Shown here one piece after another: positions 53,498 through 63,876 of a stretch of 64,000 nt of DNA. The DNA is taken from contig OY101121.1 in assembly GCA_956465555.1 (NCBI GenBank), positions 1,202,722 to 1,266,721 of the forward strand, read 5' to 3'. The notes beneath the pieces are model-generated. The model was not told where the DNA came from, did not search any database, and was given only the letters and a program-made list of their open reading frames with translations. How positions within the stretch are numbered: position 1 is the first letter of the stretch; each line of letters begins with the position of its first letter. This DNA comes from Nitzschia sp. pyKryTriq1 (Eukaryota; Bacillariophyta; Bacillariophyceae; Bacillariales; Bacillariaceae). The position numbers and the translations under genes are program-made.

Positions 53498-55796
53498 ATG
53501 GATTCACTCATTCCCATCGCTTCCAAGCTCCAAGATGTCTTGGGTGCTGTCGGTCAGAATACGCAGTTAGATTTGCCTCAAATCGTGGTGGTAGGAGGTC
53601 AATCGTCTGGTAAATCGAGTGTCTTGGAAGGCTTGGTGGGCCGCTCCTTCTTGCCTCGGGGTACAGGTATTGTGACCCGCCGACCTCTGATCCTCCAGTT
53701 GTTCAACACTCGCTCTATGCAATCGATGGACGACGGGGAAGAATATTATGAAAACGTTGACCCCAACCCATCGAATGATCCCACCAACTTGGACTCGTCG
53801 GAGGAGTGGGGAGAGTTCTTGCACATTCCTGGCAAGAAGTTTCACAGATTCGCGGATATTCGGCACGAGATCGTCCGCGAGACGGACCGATCCACCGGTG
53901 GAAACAAGGGTATCTCGAATGATCCTATTCGCCTCAAAATCTTCAGCCCCCGTGTCCTAGCCTTGACTTTGGTCGATTTGCCTGGAATGACCAAGGTTCC
54001 TGTCGGCGATCAGCCTGAGAACATTGAAGAGCAAATCCACGATATGATCTTGCAATTCATCTCTAATCCCAATGCTATCATCCTGGCTGTCACTGCCGCG
54101 AACACTGACATTGCTAACAGTGACGCCTTGCAGCTTGCCAAGGCTGCCGACCCTTACGGTAACCGAACGATTGGTGTTCTAACCAAGTTGGATCTCATGG
54201 ATCCCGGCACTGATGCCGCTGAGGTGCTCAACAACCAGTTGATTCCTCTCCGAAAGGGATACATTGGTTGTGTCAACCGAGGCCAGAAGGACATCAACGA
54301 AGACCTCTCTATTAGAGATGGGTTGAAGAAAGAGGAAGAGTTCTTCAAACACCACCCTGTCTATTCGCGAGATAAGAATTTACTTGCCAAGTGTGGTACC
54401 AACGTTCTTGCTAAGAACCTCAATGTGATCCTCATGCACCACATCCGCGAATGTCTTCCCGATGTCAAGAACCGCATCAGCTCGATGATGAACGACGTGC
54501 AAGGAGAACTGGAAGCCTTGGGCAACCCCGACGACGGCATGTCCAAGAACGCTCTCGGTGGAACTCTCCTTGGACTGCTTTCCAAGTTTGCTACCAACTT
54601 TGGTTCGATCATCGATGGTCGAGGAGGTGAATTGAACAACGGAACCAACTCTCGCAATCTCGCTCTTATTGAACTATTTGGTGGTGCTCGTATCAACTAC
54701 ATCTTCAATGATATCTTCGCAACGTCTCTCATGACAGTGGGTCCATTCGATGGTCTAACCGACGATGAAATTCGCACCACCATCATGAACGCCAACGGTA
54801 CTCGTCGTGCCCTATTCGTTCCTGAAATTTCCTTCGATATTCTCGTGCGACGTCAAATTGCTCGATTGGAGCAGCCGGGTATTCAGTGTGTTGACCTTGT
54901 GTACGAAGAGCTTCAACGCATCGCCTTGCAGTCGGAGCCCAAAGAACTTACACGGTTCCCCTTCTTGAAGGAACGTATGGTCGAAGTCGTCAGTCTGCTA
55001 CTGAAACGATGCATGGCTCCTACTCAAACGATGGTCTCCAATCTTGTTAACATTGAATTGGCGGTGAGTAACACACTCCTTTGGATTGATTCATTCATTC
55101 ATTCATTCTGTCTCTTATGGATGTATTCTAACAATTTCTTGTCTTCTACTCCTACAGTATTTGAACACTAGCCACCCTGATTTTATCGGAGGATCCAGAG
55201 CTGTTGCTGCCCTTCATCAAAGAAAACAAGAGGCTGACCGAGGACTCCAAAACGGCAATGGCAATGATGCCCCCCAGACACCGGGTTCCTCATACTATGC
55301 TCCTGATGATGAAGAGGGACACGAGACACCTTACGGTGATGAGAAGGGTGGTATCATGAACTTTATCTTCCGAGGAGGAAAAACACCTCCCGCGGAGAAG
55401 GTTGGCACACCAGGTGGTCCACCCACGGTCGTTCATCTTCCACAAGTACCTCCAACAATGAAGCAAACCGACTTCCCTGTCAGCGAGCGTGAGGTGACTG
55501 AGGTACAGGTCATCAAGTCGCTCATCGAATCATACTTCCGAGTGGTGCGAAAGACTTTTATTGACATGGTTCCAAAGACAATCATGTACTTTTTGGTGAA
55601 TCACGTCAAGGACGCCTTGCAAAATGAGCTCGTCTCCGAACTGTACCGAGAACAAGAGATCATGGGATTGATGAAAGAAGCCGAAGATGTGGCCGCGAAA
55701 CGAAGCACTTGCTCCGAAATGAGAGACTTGTTGGGCAAGGCCTTGGAAATCGTGAATGAAGTACGAGACTACAACACATTTAGCCTTACCGAGTAG
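53498..55796 (+). CDS. Dynamin-related GTPase (DRP1-like)
   Basis: Two exons, 53498-55063 and 55158-55796, encode 734 residues; the splice gives ..NIELA|YLNTSHPDF.., a conserved dynamin segment. The GTPase domain has G1 GGQSSGKS (33-40), the PRGTGIVTRRPL switch, G3 DLPGMTKVPVGDQP, and G4 TKLDLMD. The middle/stalk region follows with LGGTLLGLLSKFATNFGSII and GARINYIFNDIFA. Near residues 545-625 there is a disordered insert, and the C-terminus is the GED (VIKSLIESYFRVVRKTFIDM, VPKTIMYFLVNHVKD). No PH or proline-rich domain is present, so it belongs with the DRP1/Dnm1 group that divides mitochondria, peroxisomes or, in plants and algae, acts at the cell plate. The exact role is inferred only. 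Confidence 0.93.
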
Positions 55797-56032
55797 GTAG
55801 ATTCATTCCTCGATTGAAAGAAGCACTATGAAAACGCGCGCACGAGGACGAAAGGAATCATCCAACACCGTTCAATATACAATCCGAATACTCTTCGAGT
55901 CCATCCACACCATATTCCACAAGATGATCACATAGCAACATCAAGCTTTACGATCCATTAATTTACACATTTTCTAGAAGGCTTACTCTAGAGAACTATG
56001 TTGTCGTGCCCTTTGCCTATTGTAATTAATGA

Positions 56033-57427
56033 TTATGGCTTTTTCAACAAACTGGCAAAGAAATCTGACACTTCGGCATCCTTGCCATCCTTCTTGTCGT
56101 CCTGCGATTGCTTCTCTGGACTACTATTCGCTCCTGGCGGCGGTAGATCTTGGGCCGACGCAATGCTTTCCCGCAATTGACCCAACCATCCCTCATCCCC
56201 TGCCGCCTTGCCATTTGCACCCGACACGTCATCACTCGGGTCCTTGGATGCAGGAAGTGCCACCCACAAGGAATCCTTGCTGGCATCCCAATGTCCGGGA
56301 TAGTTGGCACTTCGCAAGAGAACACTTTCAATCAAATCCTCTTGATGTTTTCCAGGTCCATATAGGGGCATCGCTACCACTACTGTTTCCGGAGTCACGG
56401 CTTCTTCAGCGGTATTATTTCTCTCTTCCTTGTCTCCGTCTTCATTGTAGGACTTGACGAGAGGATCATCACTGCTGCTGCCCTCCCAAATGGCTTGATC
56501 CAGTGCCAAATCACGCCACCACTGCGATAAAGTATTGTAATCGGCAGTGGGTTGCAATGACGACGACGAGGTTGTTGATGCCGGAGTGGACGATGATTCC
56601 GCCGCGACCACTAGAGCGGCTGCCGGGTCGGACACTTGGGCAGGAGGGTGCACAAAACAGAGACTGCAGTTGAGGGCAGCAGCGAACTTTCGCAAATGAT
56701 AAATGACGAAGGTTTGCGCTTGCTTGATCTTGTAAGTATCCGCATCATTCGTATCATTATTCTCGCTTGTAGCATCCAACGATGGCAGTTTGGCGCAAAT
56801 CATCAGAGTGGTCGTAATCGACTTGAAAGATGATGATGATGATGACTCCGCCGCCGAATTCTGCTTGGCCGCCGCCTCGTCTTCATTGGCTTTTCCAAAT
56901 TCGATCGTCTGTAGCTGATACAAGGAGGTTGTGGCTGTTTTTCGTTCGGGAGTATCGGCATCATCGGTGGGAGGATTTTCAATCAAATGCCGCACCAAGG
57001 CCGTTTGTAGCAGTGACAAGGAGGGTTCCACTTGATTTGGCTGCGACAAGTCCACCGTCAGACAAAAGACGCGGACTTTGGTAGCAATCGTTGCCAACAA
57101 GGCATCCACCAAAGGCTCTGCCTTGGAGCCGCCGCCGCCACTGCTACTATTCTTCACGTGACAATTCCAGACCCCCAAATCAGGAGTCTGGTGACGATTT
57201 TTGACTTCTTCCTCTTCCTGAGATCCAATTTGAATGGCTTGATACGTCAAGGCCGAATATCCCGACAGGATGGAAATCTCTTCCAACTGAATCGGCTGGT
57301 CTCCCGTGTACAACTGCAATACAGTAGGAATGGAACCACTGCTTTTGCTGCTTCCCGATCTACTGGTATTGCTCTCCTCGCCGCTAGCATTGGTGGTCGA
57401 CTCGGTCAAGACTGAAAACAGTACCAT
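56033..57427 (-). CDS. Probable dynein light intermediate chain
   Basis: 464 residues, no intron. The pattern fits the dynein light intermediate chain family: a first strand region TVLQLYTGDQPIQLEEISIL, DLGVWNC, then ..LVDALLATIATKVRVFCLTV DLSQP.. (the LIC strand-DMS-P motif), ..TFVIYHLRKFAAALNCSL.., ..DDPLVKSYNED.., and MPLYGPGKHQEDLIESVLLR. The protein ends DFFASLLKKP, like the FFNSLLSKK end of animal LIC1. No clean P-loop is seen. Low-complexity Ser and Asp/Glu inserts lengthen it. LICs link the dynein motor to cargo adaptors. The identification rests on scattered motifs, so an unrelated Ras-like protein remains possible. Convergent with dynamin across 236 bases. Confidence 0.55.
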   Translation of the reverse strand: MVLFSVLTESTTNASGEESNTSRSGSSKSSGSIPTVLQLYTGDQPIQLEEISILSGYSALTYQAIQIGSQEEEEVKNRHQTPDLGVWNCHVKNSSSGGGGSKAEPLVDALLATIATKVRVFCLTVDLSQPNQVEPSLSLLQTALVRHLIENPPTDDADTPERKTATTSLYQLQTIEFGKANEDEAAAKQNSAAESSSSSSFKSITTTLMICAKLPSLDATSENNDTNDADTYKIKQAQTFVIYHLRKFAAALNCSLCFVHPPAQVSDPAAALVVAAESSSTPASTTSSSSLQPTADYNTLSQWWRDLALDQAIWEGSSSDDPLVKSYNEDGDKEERNNTAEEAVTPETVVVAMPLYGPGKHQEDLIESVLLRSANYPGHWDASKDSLWVALPASKDPSDDVSGANGKAAGDEGWLGQLRESIASAQDLPPPGANSSPEKQSQDDKKDGKDAEVSDFFASLLKKP

Positions 57428-57872
57428 GCTGCTGCTGCTGATACTGATACTGATACTGCAGACTAGTTATAGTATGGATCCAACAACAACAACAACAACG
57501 GCAGGCGTCTAGTAGACAGCGTTTCGGCCGACAGCACACAGCACACAGCACGTTGATGCGAAAAGCTACGTCGGCGCGGCGGCAGGCAACGAGAGGCCGT
57601 CATCGTCGCGTTGCGTCGTGGGTCCGTCCGTCAATAAAACAAACAAACAATTGACTCGATCGATCAACGGAAGACGGCAAGACAAAAAATCCCGCCCAAA
57701 AACTCGAAAAAGAAACGCCGGCCGGCTTTCTTTTGCACGCGGGTGCATTATTTTATGCGTGATGCGCGCGTCGTGTCTTTGCCATCGCGTGGCTTGTGTG
57801 ACCTTTCTTCGCGATCGTGGAACCCATCGCCGGCACTCTACGGTACAGGTACAAGTACAAGTAGTACTGTAC
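57428..57872. other. Intergenic flank of the retrotransposon
   Basis: 445 bases upstream of the dynein chain gene, no gene seen. CTG/GAT and CAACAA microsatellites lie at 57428-57500. The stretch ends in ACAAGTAGTACTGTAC, the retrotransposon target site. Confidence 0.45.
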
Positions 57873-58178
57873 TGTAAGAATAATCAGGTAATGAGCTCTG
57901 AGGATTCGAGTCACTCTTACGACTCAGAGTGGGATTAACCGGAGTATTCCGAATACGAATGGTGCACGTTTGGAGAACTCTTCGGAGGCTTTCGAAGAAC
58001 CCCTTCGTTATGAAAAGAGGCTCGAAGAATATCGGAGGAGATCCATGGGAGAATGAAAAGAATCCATTCCCCTCAGAATACCCATAACGAAAAGCTCACA
58101 ATTTTAATAATTCCATTTTAGGAAACGTTAAAACACTATTCGCCCAAATACTAGGCTCATTACCTCAGTATTTTAACA
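57873..58178 (+). repeat. 5' LTR, 306 bp
   Basis: Starts TGTAAGAATAATCAGGTAAT and ends ATTACCTCAGTATTTTAACA. The two ends are themselves imperfect inverted copies over about 24 bases. Confidence 0.93.
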
Positions 58179-58220
58179 CGCTTCCTCTGCGCTAAGAACT
58201 GATCAACAGTAACTATAAAC

Positions 58221-59210
58221 ATGGTTGGAGTGTCTACACGACGCAACCCCGTTCGAGGGGATGATGATGAACCTGAAGATAACCCGGCACCAGCTGCAGC
58301 CGAAGAGCAAGCCGGTGCCCAAGGAGCTCCACCCCAAGGCGGTGGAGCGAACCAAGGCGCAAACGCCCAAGCGAATCAAGCGAACCAAGGTGCAGTCGGT
58401 GCGGGGATACAAATGCCTCCGCCACCACCGCCAGCACTGATCGCAATCGACGAGGAGGAGCAACCGAAGACACACTATGTCCCAAGGTCGCAACGCAACA
58501 GGCTCTGGTACTTCCGAAAGCGATTATCCGAAATGCGGCAAGCTACTGGTAACTACCTCGCGCAGATCGCGCAACAACACGAAACCTCGTGGTCCGAGTA
58601 TAAAGACCGATACAAGAAGCACACTGGACGGAATCTGAAAGTGCTGGCTCGCGAAATCTGCGAGGCAACCCAGCCGGACTTCCAATTAACGCGAAATCGC
58701 GGGATCCCAAAATTTGTAATTTTGTCACTGCTGGCGATGAGAGCAACTAACGACAATGGTTGCCCGATATACTCAAATCAAGCACACTTCAGCACAGACG
58801 AGGGACTAATTGGTATCGACAACCGAGCCAGTGGGTGCATCTCCGACCGAATCGATGACTTTGATGGACCATTGACTGATGTCAAAAGATCTGTGAAAGG
58901 ATTCGGAGGAGAACGATTCTTTGACATAAAGATGGGCACCATCGTATGGAAATGGTTGGACAATCAAGGCCAAGTCCATTCCTTTCGAATCAAGAACTCA
59001 TATTACATCCCGCAGGGAAAAGTAAGACTCCTGAGTCCGCAACATTTCGCCAAGTCGCAACCCGATTGGAGGCACAACGGCTCTGGCGAGACGACTAACC
59101 ACAACATATGTCGGCTCTTTTGGAACGATCGCAAGTCGCAATTTGCACTTCTTCCGTTCGTACACCGATGGAAAGGATCCACAGATCACAATCCACAAAA
59201 TTTCGACTGA
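58221..59210 (+). CDS. Copia gag/protease-like protein, truncated
   Basis: A 329-residue frame. The first ~85 residues are Gln/Asn/Ala/Pro-rich, then a charged gag-like helical part. From about residue 190 comes a retropepsin-like domain: IGIDNRASGCIS (active-site strand), SVKGFGGERFFDIKMGTIVW, then SYYIPQGKVRLLSPQHFA, the copia protease end. The remaining ~40 residues are read in the wrong frame through the deletion. The true RNase H end (..DQPADILTKPLNEELLVRHR.., stop at 59290-59292) lies in another frame. It has no reverse transcriptase and is not an infectious agent. Confidence 0.75.
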   Translation: MVGVSTRRNPVRGDDDEPEDNPAPAAAEEQAGAQGAPPQGGGANQGANAQANQANQGAVGAGIQMPPPPPPALIAIDEEEQPKTHYVPRSQRNRLWYFRKRLSEMRQATGNYLAQIAQQHETSWSEYKDRYKKHTGRNLKVLAREICEATQPDFQLTRNRGIPKFVILSLLAMRATNDNGCPIYSNQAHFSTDEGLIGIDNRASGCISDRIDDFDGPLTDVKRSVKGFGGERFFDIKMGTIVWKWLDNQGQVHSFRIKNSYYIPQGKVRLLSPQHFAKSQPDWRHNGSGETTNHNICRLFWNDRKSQFALLPFVHRWKGSTDHNPQNFD

Positions 59211-59325
59211 AGATCAGCCTGCCGACATTCTGACGAAACCATTGAATGAAGAGCTCCTAGTTCGACATCGAAAGGAGATCATGGGATGGTAGCCTGAGCC
59301 GACTCGAGCAACCCGAAAGAGGGAG

Positions 59326-59631
59326 TGTAAGAATAATCAGGTAATGAGCTCTGAGGATTCGAGTCACTCTTACGACTCAGAGTGGGATTAACCGGAGTAT
59401 TCCGAATACGAATGGTGCACGTTTGGAGAACTCTTCGGAGGCTTTCGAAGAACCCCTTCGTTATGAAAAGAGGCTCGAAGAATATCGGAGGAGATCCATG
59501 GGAGAATGAAAAGAATCCATTCCCCTCAGAATACCCATAACGAAAAGCTCACAATTTTAATAATTCCATTTTAGGAAACGTTAAAACACTATTCGCCCAA
59601 ATACTAGGCTCATTACCTCAGTATTTTAACA
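59326..59631 (+). repeat. 3' LTR, 306 bp
   Basis: Reads identically to the 5' LTR throughout; followed by the target-site copy CTGTAC. Confidence 0.93.
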
Positions 59632-59970
59632 CTGTACCGGTACCTGGTACCGGACAGAGAGGAGAGAGAGGAGATGCTTCGAGATTCGATGATTGTGCTT
59701 GGGTGTTGGTATTGATTGATCTTATTGTTGTGGTGTTCAGCTAGCAGAGTGCATTGTTTCTCTTCGTTGGTTGGTAAACTGATATGTCTCGAGACTGTTT
59801 TGTATCTACACACTGATTACAAGAAGCTAAAAAATTCCTGTGATTAGCATTGTTTGTGACTCTATCAGCTTTCTTCGCCTAATTCTTCGATCTCAGGCGA
59901 GACGTTGTTTTGGCGAGCAGCTATCTCAAGAATCATATAATATAAGAGAATATAATATAATAAAAAAATC
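59632..59970. promoter_or_regulatory. Promoter region of the MgtE-type gene
   Basis: 339 bases with TACCGGTA at 59635-59642 and a GAGAGAGGAG tract, then AT-rich sequence (TATAATATAATAAAAAAATC) directly before the ATG at 59971. No gene. Confidence 0.4.
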
Positions 59971-61493
59971 ATGGTGGTGAAAACGGAAAAGGCGACGAGA
60001 TTACCGCGACGAGAGGATTCTTTTGCGGACTTGGAGAGAGATCAAGAATCCATAGAAATGAATTATACCTTGTCGCGAGAGGAGGAGGAGGAAGGATCGG
60101 AACAACCGGTTCGGTTATTATCGGCGACCCAAAATAACAGTTCACAACCTGCAACAGGTGATGATACCATCAGCGGCAACATCAGTCTGGTGGACGAAAA
60201 TGAGCAACTGCGTCGTCAAATTCAAGATTTGCAAGCCCAAGTGAGTGTTCTTCGTCGGCGTCATGTAAAACATCAGCAGAAACAGCAAGGGAAAAAAGTC
60301 AACCATATTTCCACCAAACAAGCTGGAGAGGCCAAGGGAGTCGTTTTGGAATTGCCTCGGGCGATGAAGAATAATAGCTCCACGAAATCGGGTGGTCCAC
60401 TGAGTTGTCTTCGAAGTGGTGTTGGTGCTCGTCTTATCAAGGATCATCAATCCTTTGCTACGGACGATGATCAAAGTACCATTGAGCCATCTTCCTCTTG
60501 GGAAGCACACGAGAGTCATGGAGGATTGAAACATCGCAGCAGTATACATCCACCATCCGAAGCACCCAAATCGTCCCAACGACGGCCTGCTAAATACACC
60601 AGTACCGGTACGGCCGGTTCTCCGGCTGACAATACCCGTCGAACAGAACCCCTGTCGTTAAACGATGGTTCCTTGTCTTCCGAAGGAGATTCTGAGACGA
60701 TGAATGATTTGAATGACGACGAAGATGGAGAGCTAGATATGGAATCTCGAGGATTAATACCTCACGCTACGACGGAGGCTCGACTTATAACGCCAAGAGG
60801 AGCACAGGAAGAGCCTTCGATGTTTAGCGTCGTGTCGGATCGAGCGGGATGGCTGGTGGGATTATTAGTGCTGCAAAGTATGTCGAGTTTTATTCTTGCT
60901 CGCAACGAAGTATTATTGCAACGTCATTTGGTGATTGTGCGGTTCCTCACCATGTTGGTGGGGGCTGGAGGGAATGCTGGAAATCAAGCGAGTGTTCGAG
61001 GTAGGTCTTTTTTGCAACGTAACAATTGACACGAGGTGATTGATTGCTCGTTGATTATTCAATGCGTCTCACTAACTTCTTGGCATGTATTTACCCCCTA
61101 CAAACACCTATAGTTATCCGAGGTCTCGCGATAGGAACCATTGATAGCTCCAATCAAAACCGATTTTTGAAGCGAGAATTCACAATGGGCTTGGCTTTGA
61201 GTATCGTGCTGGGATTGGCAGGCTTTATTCGGGCGGCAGTCTTCATGACACCATGGCTGGAGACACTCGCCATTACTTCTTCTTTATTCATGATTGTGAT
61301 CATATCTGTCGCATTGGGTGCCATGCTCCCGCTAGGGATGAAAAAGGTGGGAATTGATCCAGCCCATTCCTCGACAACGATTCAGGTGATTATGGATATT
61401 TTGGGTGTGTCAATTACGGTTTGGGTGAGCTCGTTGGTTTTGGATTCCAGCTTTCAAGGTTGGCTGACAAGTGCGTTTATGGAGGTGCGATAG
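59971..61493 (+). CDS. MgtE/SLC41-type divalent cation transporter
   Basis: Two exons, 59971-61000 and 61114-61493, give 469 residues; the splice ..NQASVR|VIRGLAIG.. restores the hallmark GGNAGNQAS-x-x-x-IRGLA of the MgtE membrane domain. Residues 1-285 are hydrophilic and acidic, with a short coiled coil (ENEQLRRQIQDLQAQVSVLR). The membrane part runs WLVGLLVLQSMSSFIL, FLTMLVGAGGNAGNQ, GLALSIVLGLAGFIRAAVF, SSLFMIVIISVALGAMLP, then DPAHSSTTIQVIMDILGVSI, matching the family's DPA and D-x-x-G motifs. These transporters pass Mg2+. No CBS domains are seen, so regulation by them is absent; the acidic N-terminus may replace it (inference). It converges with the Tom70-like gene. Confidence 0.85.
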
Positions 61494-61663
61494 AGTTGTC
61501 ACATTCATCATTATCCTTAGACTAGCAGCTATTGCTAGTTATCATTTTAAAGACAGTCCAAGGTATCATAGGCATATCTCCCGTTTTAAATGATAGAACG
61601 CCTAGTAGTAGTCGATATCTCGAACTTTCAACCTAGACTTATGGTAGACTTACTGGGATTTGT

Positions 61664-63876
61664 TTATTGCAGGCTGAACGTTTCCATCTTCAACTGGTTC
61701 GCAGCATCCACTTGCGCCTGGGTTAGGATTTTCATGCTGCATAGATCCCTCATTTCATCCTTTGTTCGACAATAGCTCAACCCCTTTTTATACATTTCCA
61801 ATACTTCTCGCGCCGAAACCAAGTCCTGAGCCATGCCCAACTTTAGTTGACCCAATTGAATGTAGGCGGCTTGAAATTGAGGATCCACTTCGATCGCCTG
61901 TTCCAAGAACTGAACGGCTTCCATGGCTACCTCCATCTGCTTGCCTGGCTCAGGGGGCGAATTGAGGCAGGCGAGCGCAGCATTCACGTACGGCGTGGGA
62001 TTTTTGGGTTCCAACTGGATTGCCTTTTCAAATTGTTCCTTGGCCTGCCCAAATTCATTCTGCGTAAACAACAACTCTCCCTGGTATGATTGAACTTCAG
62101 ACGAATCGGGATCCACCCGAGCTGCTTGTTCCAAGTGCTTTTTTGCTCTAAGTGGATCGTTCTTGGACGTCAAGACAGCAGCTAAACGAAGGTGGGCCAA
62201 TACATGATTCGGTCGAAGTTTAACACATTTCTCCAAATCGCTCTGAGCTTCCTGCAAATTCGACTGTAGCATTCGCAGATTGGCTCTGTGCAAAAGAGCA
62301 TCGACAGCATCCGGATCCATGATCAACGCCTTTTCAAATAATTTCAGTGCTTGGTCATGCTTTCCACCATCCATGGCAACTCCCGCCCGTTTCACGAGAA
62401 CTTCCGCCTGCCAAACGAAAATACGTGTAAGGAAAACATTCAAGCAAGACAATGGCGCGAGCGAACCTCGATTATACTGGTGACCATACAAAACTTACAT
62501 TGGTTGGCTCCAAGTTCGAACATTCTTGATAACACTCGGTAGCACCATCCAAATCATAGGTCCAATGCTTTACCATTCCCACCCACTCCAACAAGCGTAC
62601 ATAGTCGTCGTCCTTCATTACTTTTTGGATTTCCGGTTTTCCCTTGACCAAGTCATACGCATCCAAGAAGGTCTTTCTCGCCTCAGAAAACTTGGAGTCG
62701 TATACGTAACGACGACCGATCTTCAACATGATGCTCACGCGATCGGCGATGGTGGTTGGGTCGGGAACGGCCTCCACCGGGATCGCATCGAGCTCCTTTT
62801 GCAGTTTGTCAACAGACCCATCTCGTGCCGCCTTGGCCATCCAAGAATTGTAACCAGTGTAGGATTTAAGCAATTGCGTCAAAGTGTAATCCGAAGGGAG
62901 CGCATGTTTGTTCTCGGAATTGATTGTTTTCACCAACTCTTCCAGTTGCTCCGGCAAGACTTTCTGCAACAACTCTTCCAATTTCGATTGGGGTACTGGT
63001 GGCGGAGTCGCTGGCTGGATTCCCATACGCAGTGTATCTCTATGTTGTTGCATGTACAACAACTGCAATGCACAAACTTCCACAAGTCCTTGATAAAAAT
63101 CCTTAAAGGTCTCCAAAATTCGGAGCTTTCGGATACGCGCCTTGATATGCGCTTTATCGTAGACGTCCAAAATTTTGGTACAGTCTTCCAACGCCAGCTC
63201 GGGGAGACTTCCCTTTTCGTACATGGCAGAACGGTTGTTGATCAAGGTAACGATCTGTTTCTTCAACGAAGAGGATGCAGTACCAGGTTCCGTTTGACCT
63301 TCAATCATGATGAGAGCCTCGGTAAACGCCTGGGCGGCTTCCAAAAACTAAACATATTTCGTAGAGAAATGAATAGACAAGCAAAGAAGGAGAATGGTGA
63401 GTCATAATACTATTGAGCAAACATGTGTTTATACTGGCTCTGCACTCGGTCCCCTCTGTGGACCCTCCACACAGTACCGTTAGATACATAATATGGATCA
63501 ATACATTCGAGACACCCACCTGCTTGTTCTTGAAAAACGCCTTGCCCTTTTTGTCAAGCTCTTCAATCTTGGCGTGTAGATCCTTTTCATCCATTCGATC
63601 TGCGGCCGATGACTTGGAAGAAGTAGCCGAAGAATCCTTGCTGGTGGTCTTTAGGGTTTTGGCCGTGGATGATGATGCAGTGCTAGTACTGGTGCCGCCC
63701 TTGGCCTGAACTGTATCGTCGTCCGCCAGATCATCCTCGTCTGCCAACTTCTTCTTCGTCGCCTTGACTGTTCCTAACGAAGACTCTTGTTGCAAAAGAT
63801 AATACAGAACACCGGCTGCAGCGATGGCAGCCAGCCCCATGAGCAAAAACTGCGTATTTTGATTTTTGGCCGACAT
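61664..63876 (-). CDS. TOM70: Tom70-like mitochondrial import receptor
   Basis: Three exons, 63876-63520, 63347-62499 and 62408/62407-61664, encode 649 residues (exon 3 begins at 62407). A short N-terminus is followed by one hydrophobic anchor (FLLMGLAAIAAAGVLYYLL), a Ser/Thr/Lys-rich linker and a TPR array: clamp-type repeats (KIEELDKKGKAFFKNKQ|FLEAAQAF.., INNRSAMYEKGSLPELALED) and C-terminal repeats (..GGKHDQALKLFEKALIMDPD.., ..SNLQEAQSDLEKCVKLRPNH.., ..NEFGQAKEQFEKAIQLEPKN..). The anchor-plus-TPR plan, the length and the TKDEMRDLCSMKILTQAQ end resemble Tom70, which receives preproteins with Hsp70/Hsp90 at the outer membrane. Stramenopile Tom70 identity is often argued from such features; an outer-membrane TPR co-chaperone of other kind is the alternative. 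Confidence 0.78.

Larger units (their letters stand above)
57873..59631 (+). mobile_element. Young, internally deleted copia (CoDi-type) retrotransposon
   Basis: 1759 bases bounded by two 306-base LTRs (57873-58178 and 59326-59631) in which I find no difference, TG..CA ends (TGTAAGAATA / TATTTTAACA) and a 6-base target duplication CTGTAC (57867-57872 and 59632-59637). A purine tract GAAAGAGGGAG lies directly before the 3' LTR. The interior is only 1147 bases: a gag/protease-like frame joined to the RNase H tail, with integrase and reverse transcriptase missing. It must have moved with enzymes supplied by a full copy elsewhere, and recently. It sits in the divergent spacer between the dynein chain gene and the MgtE-type gene. 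Confidence 0.93.

Noticed and set aside
1540-61610. CTAGTAG/CTACTAG heptamer in many gene ends and spacers
   Set aside because: Roughly 16 copies on both strands against about 8 expected by chance; the excess is mild and some are in coding regions.
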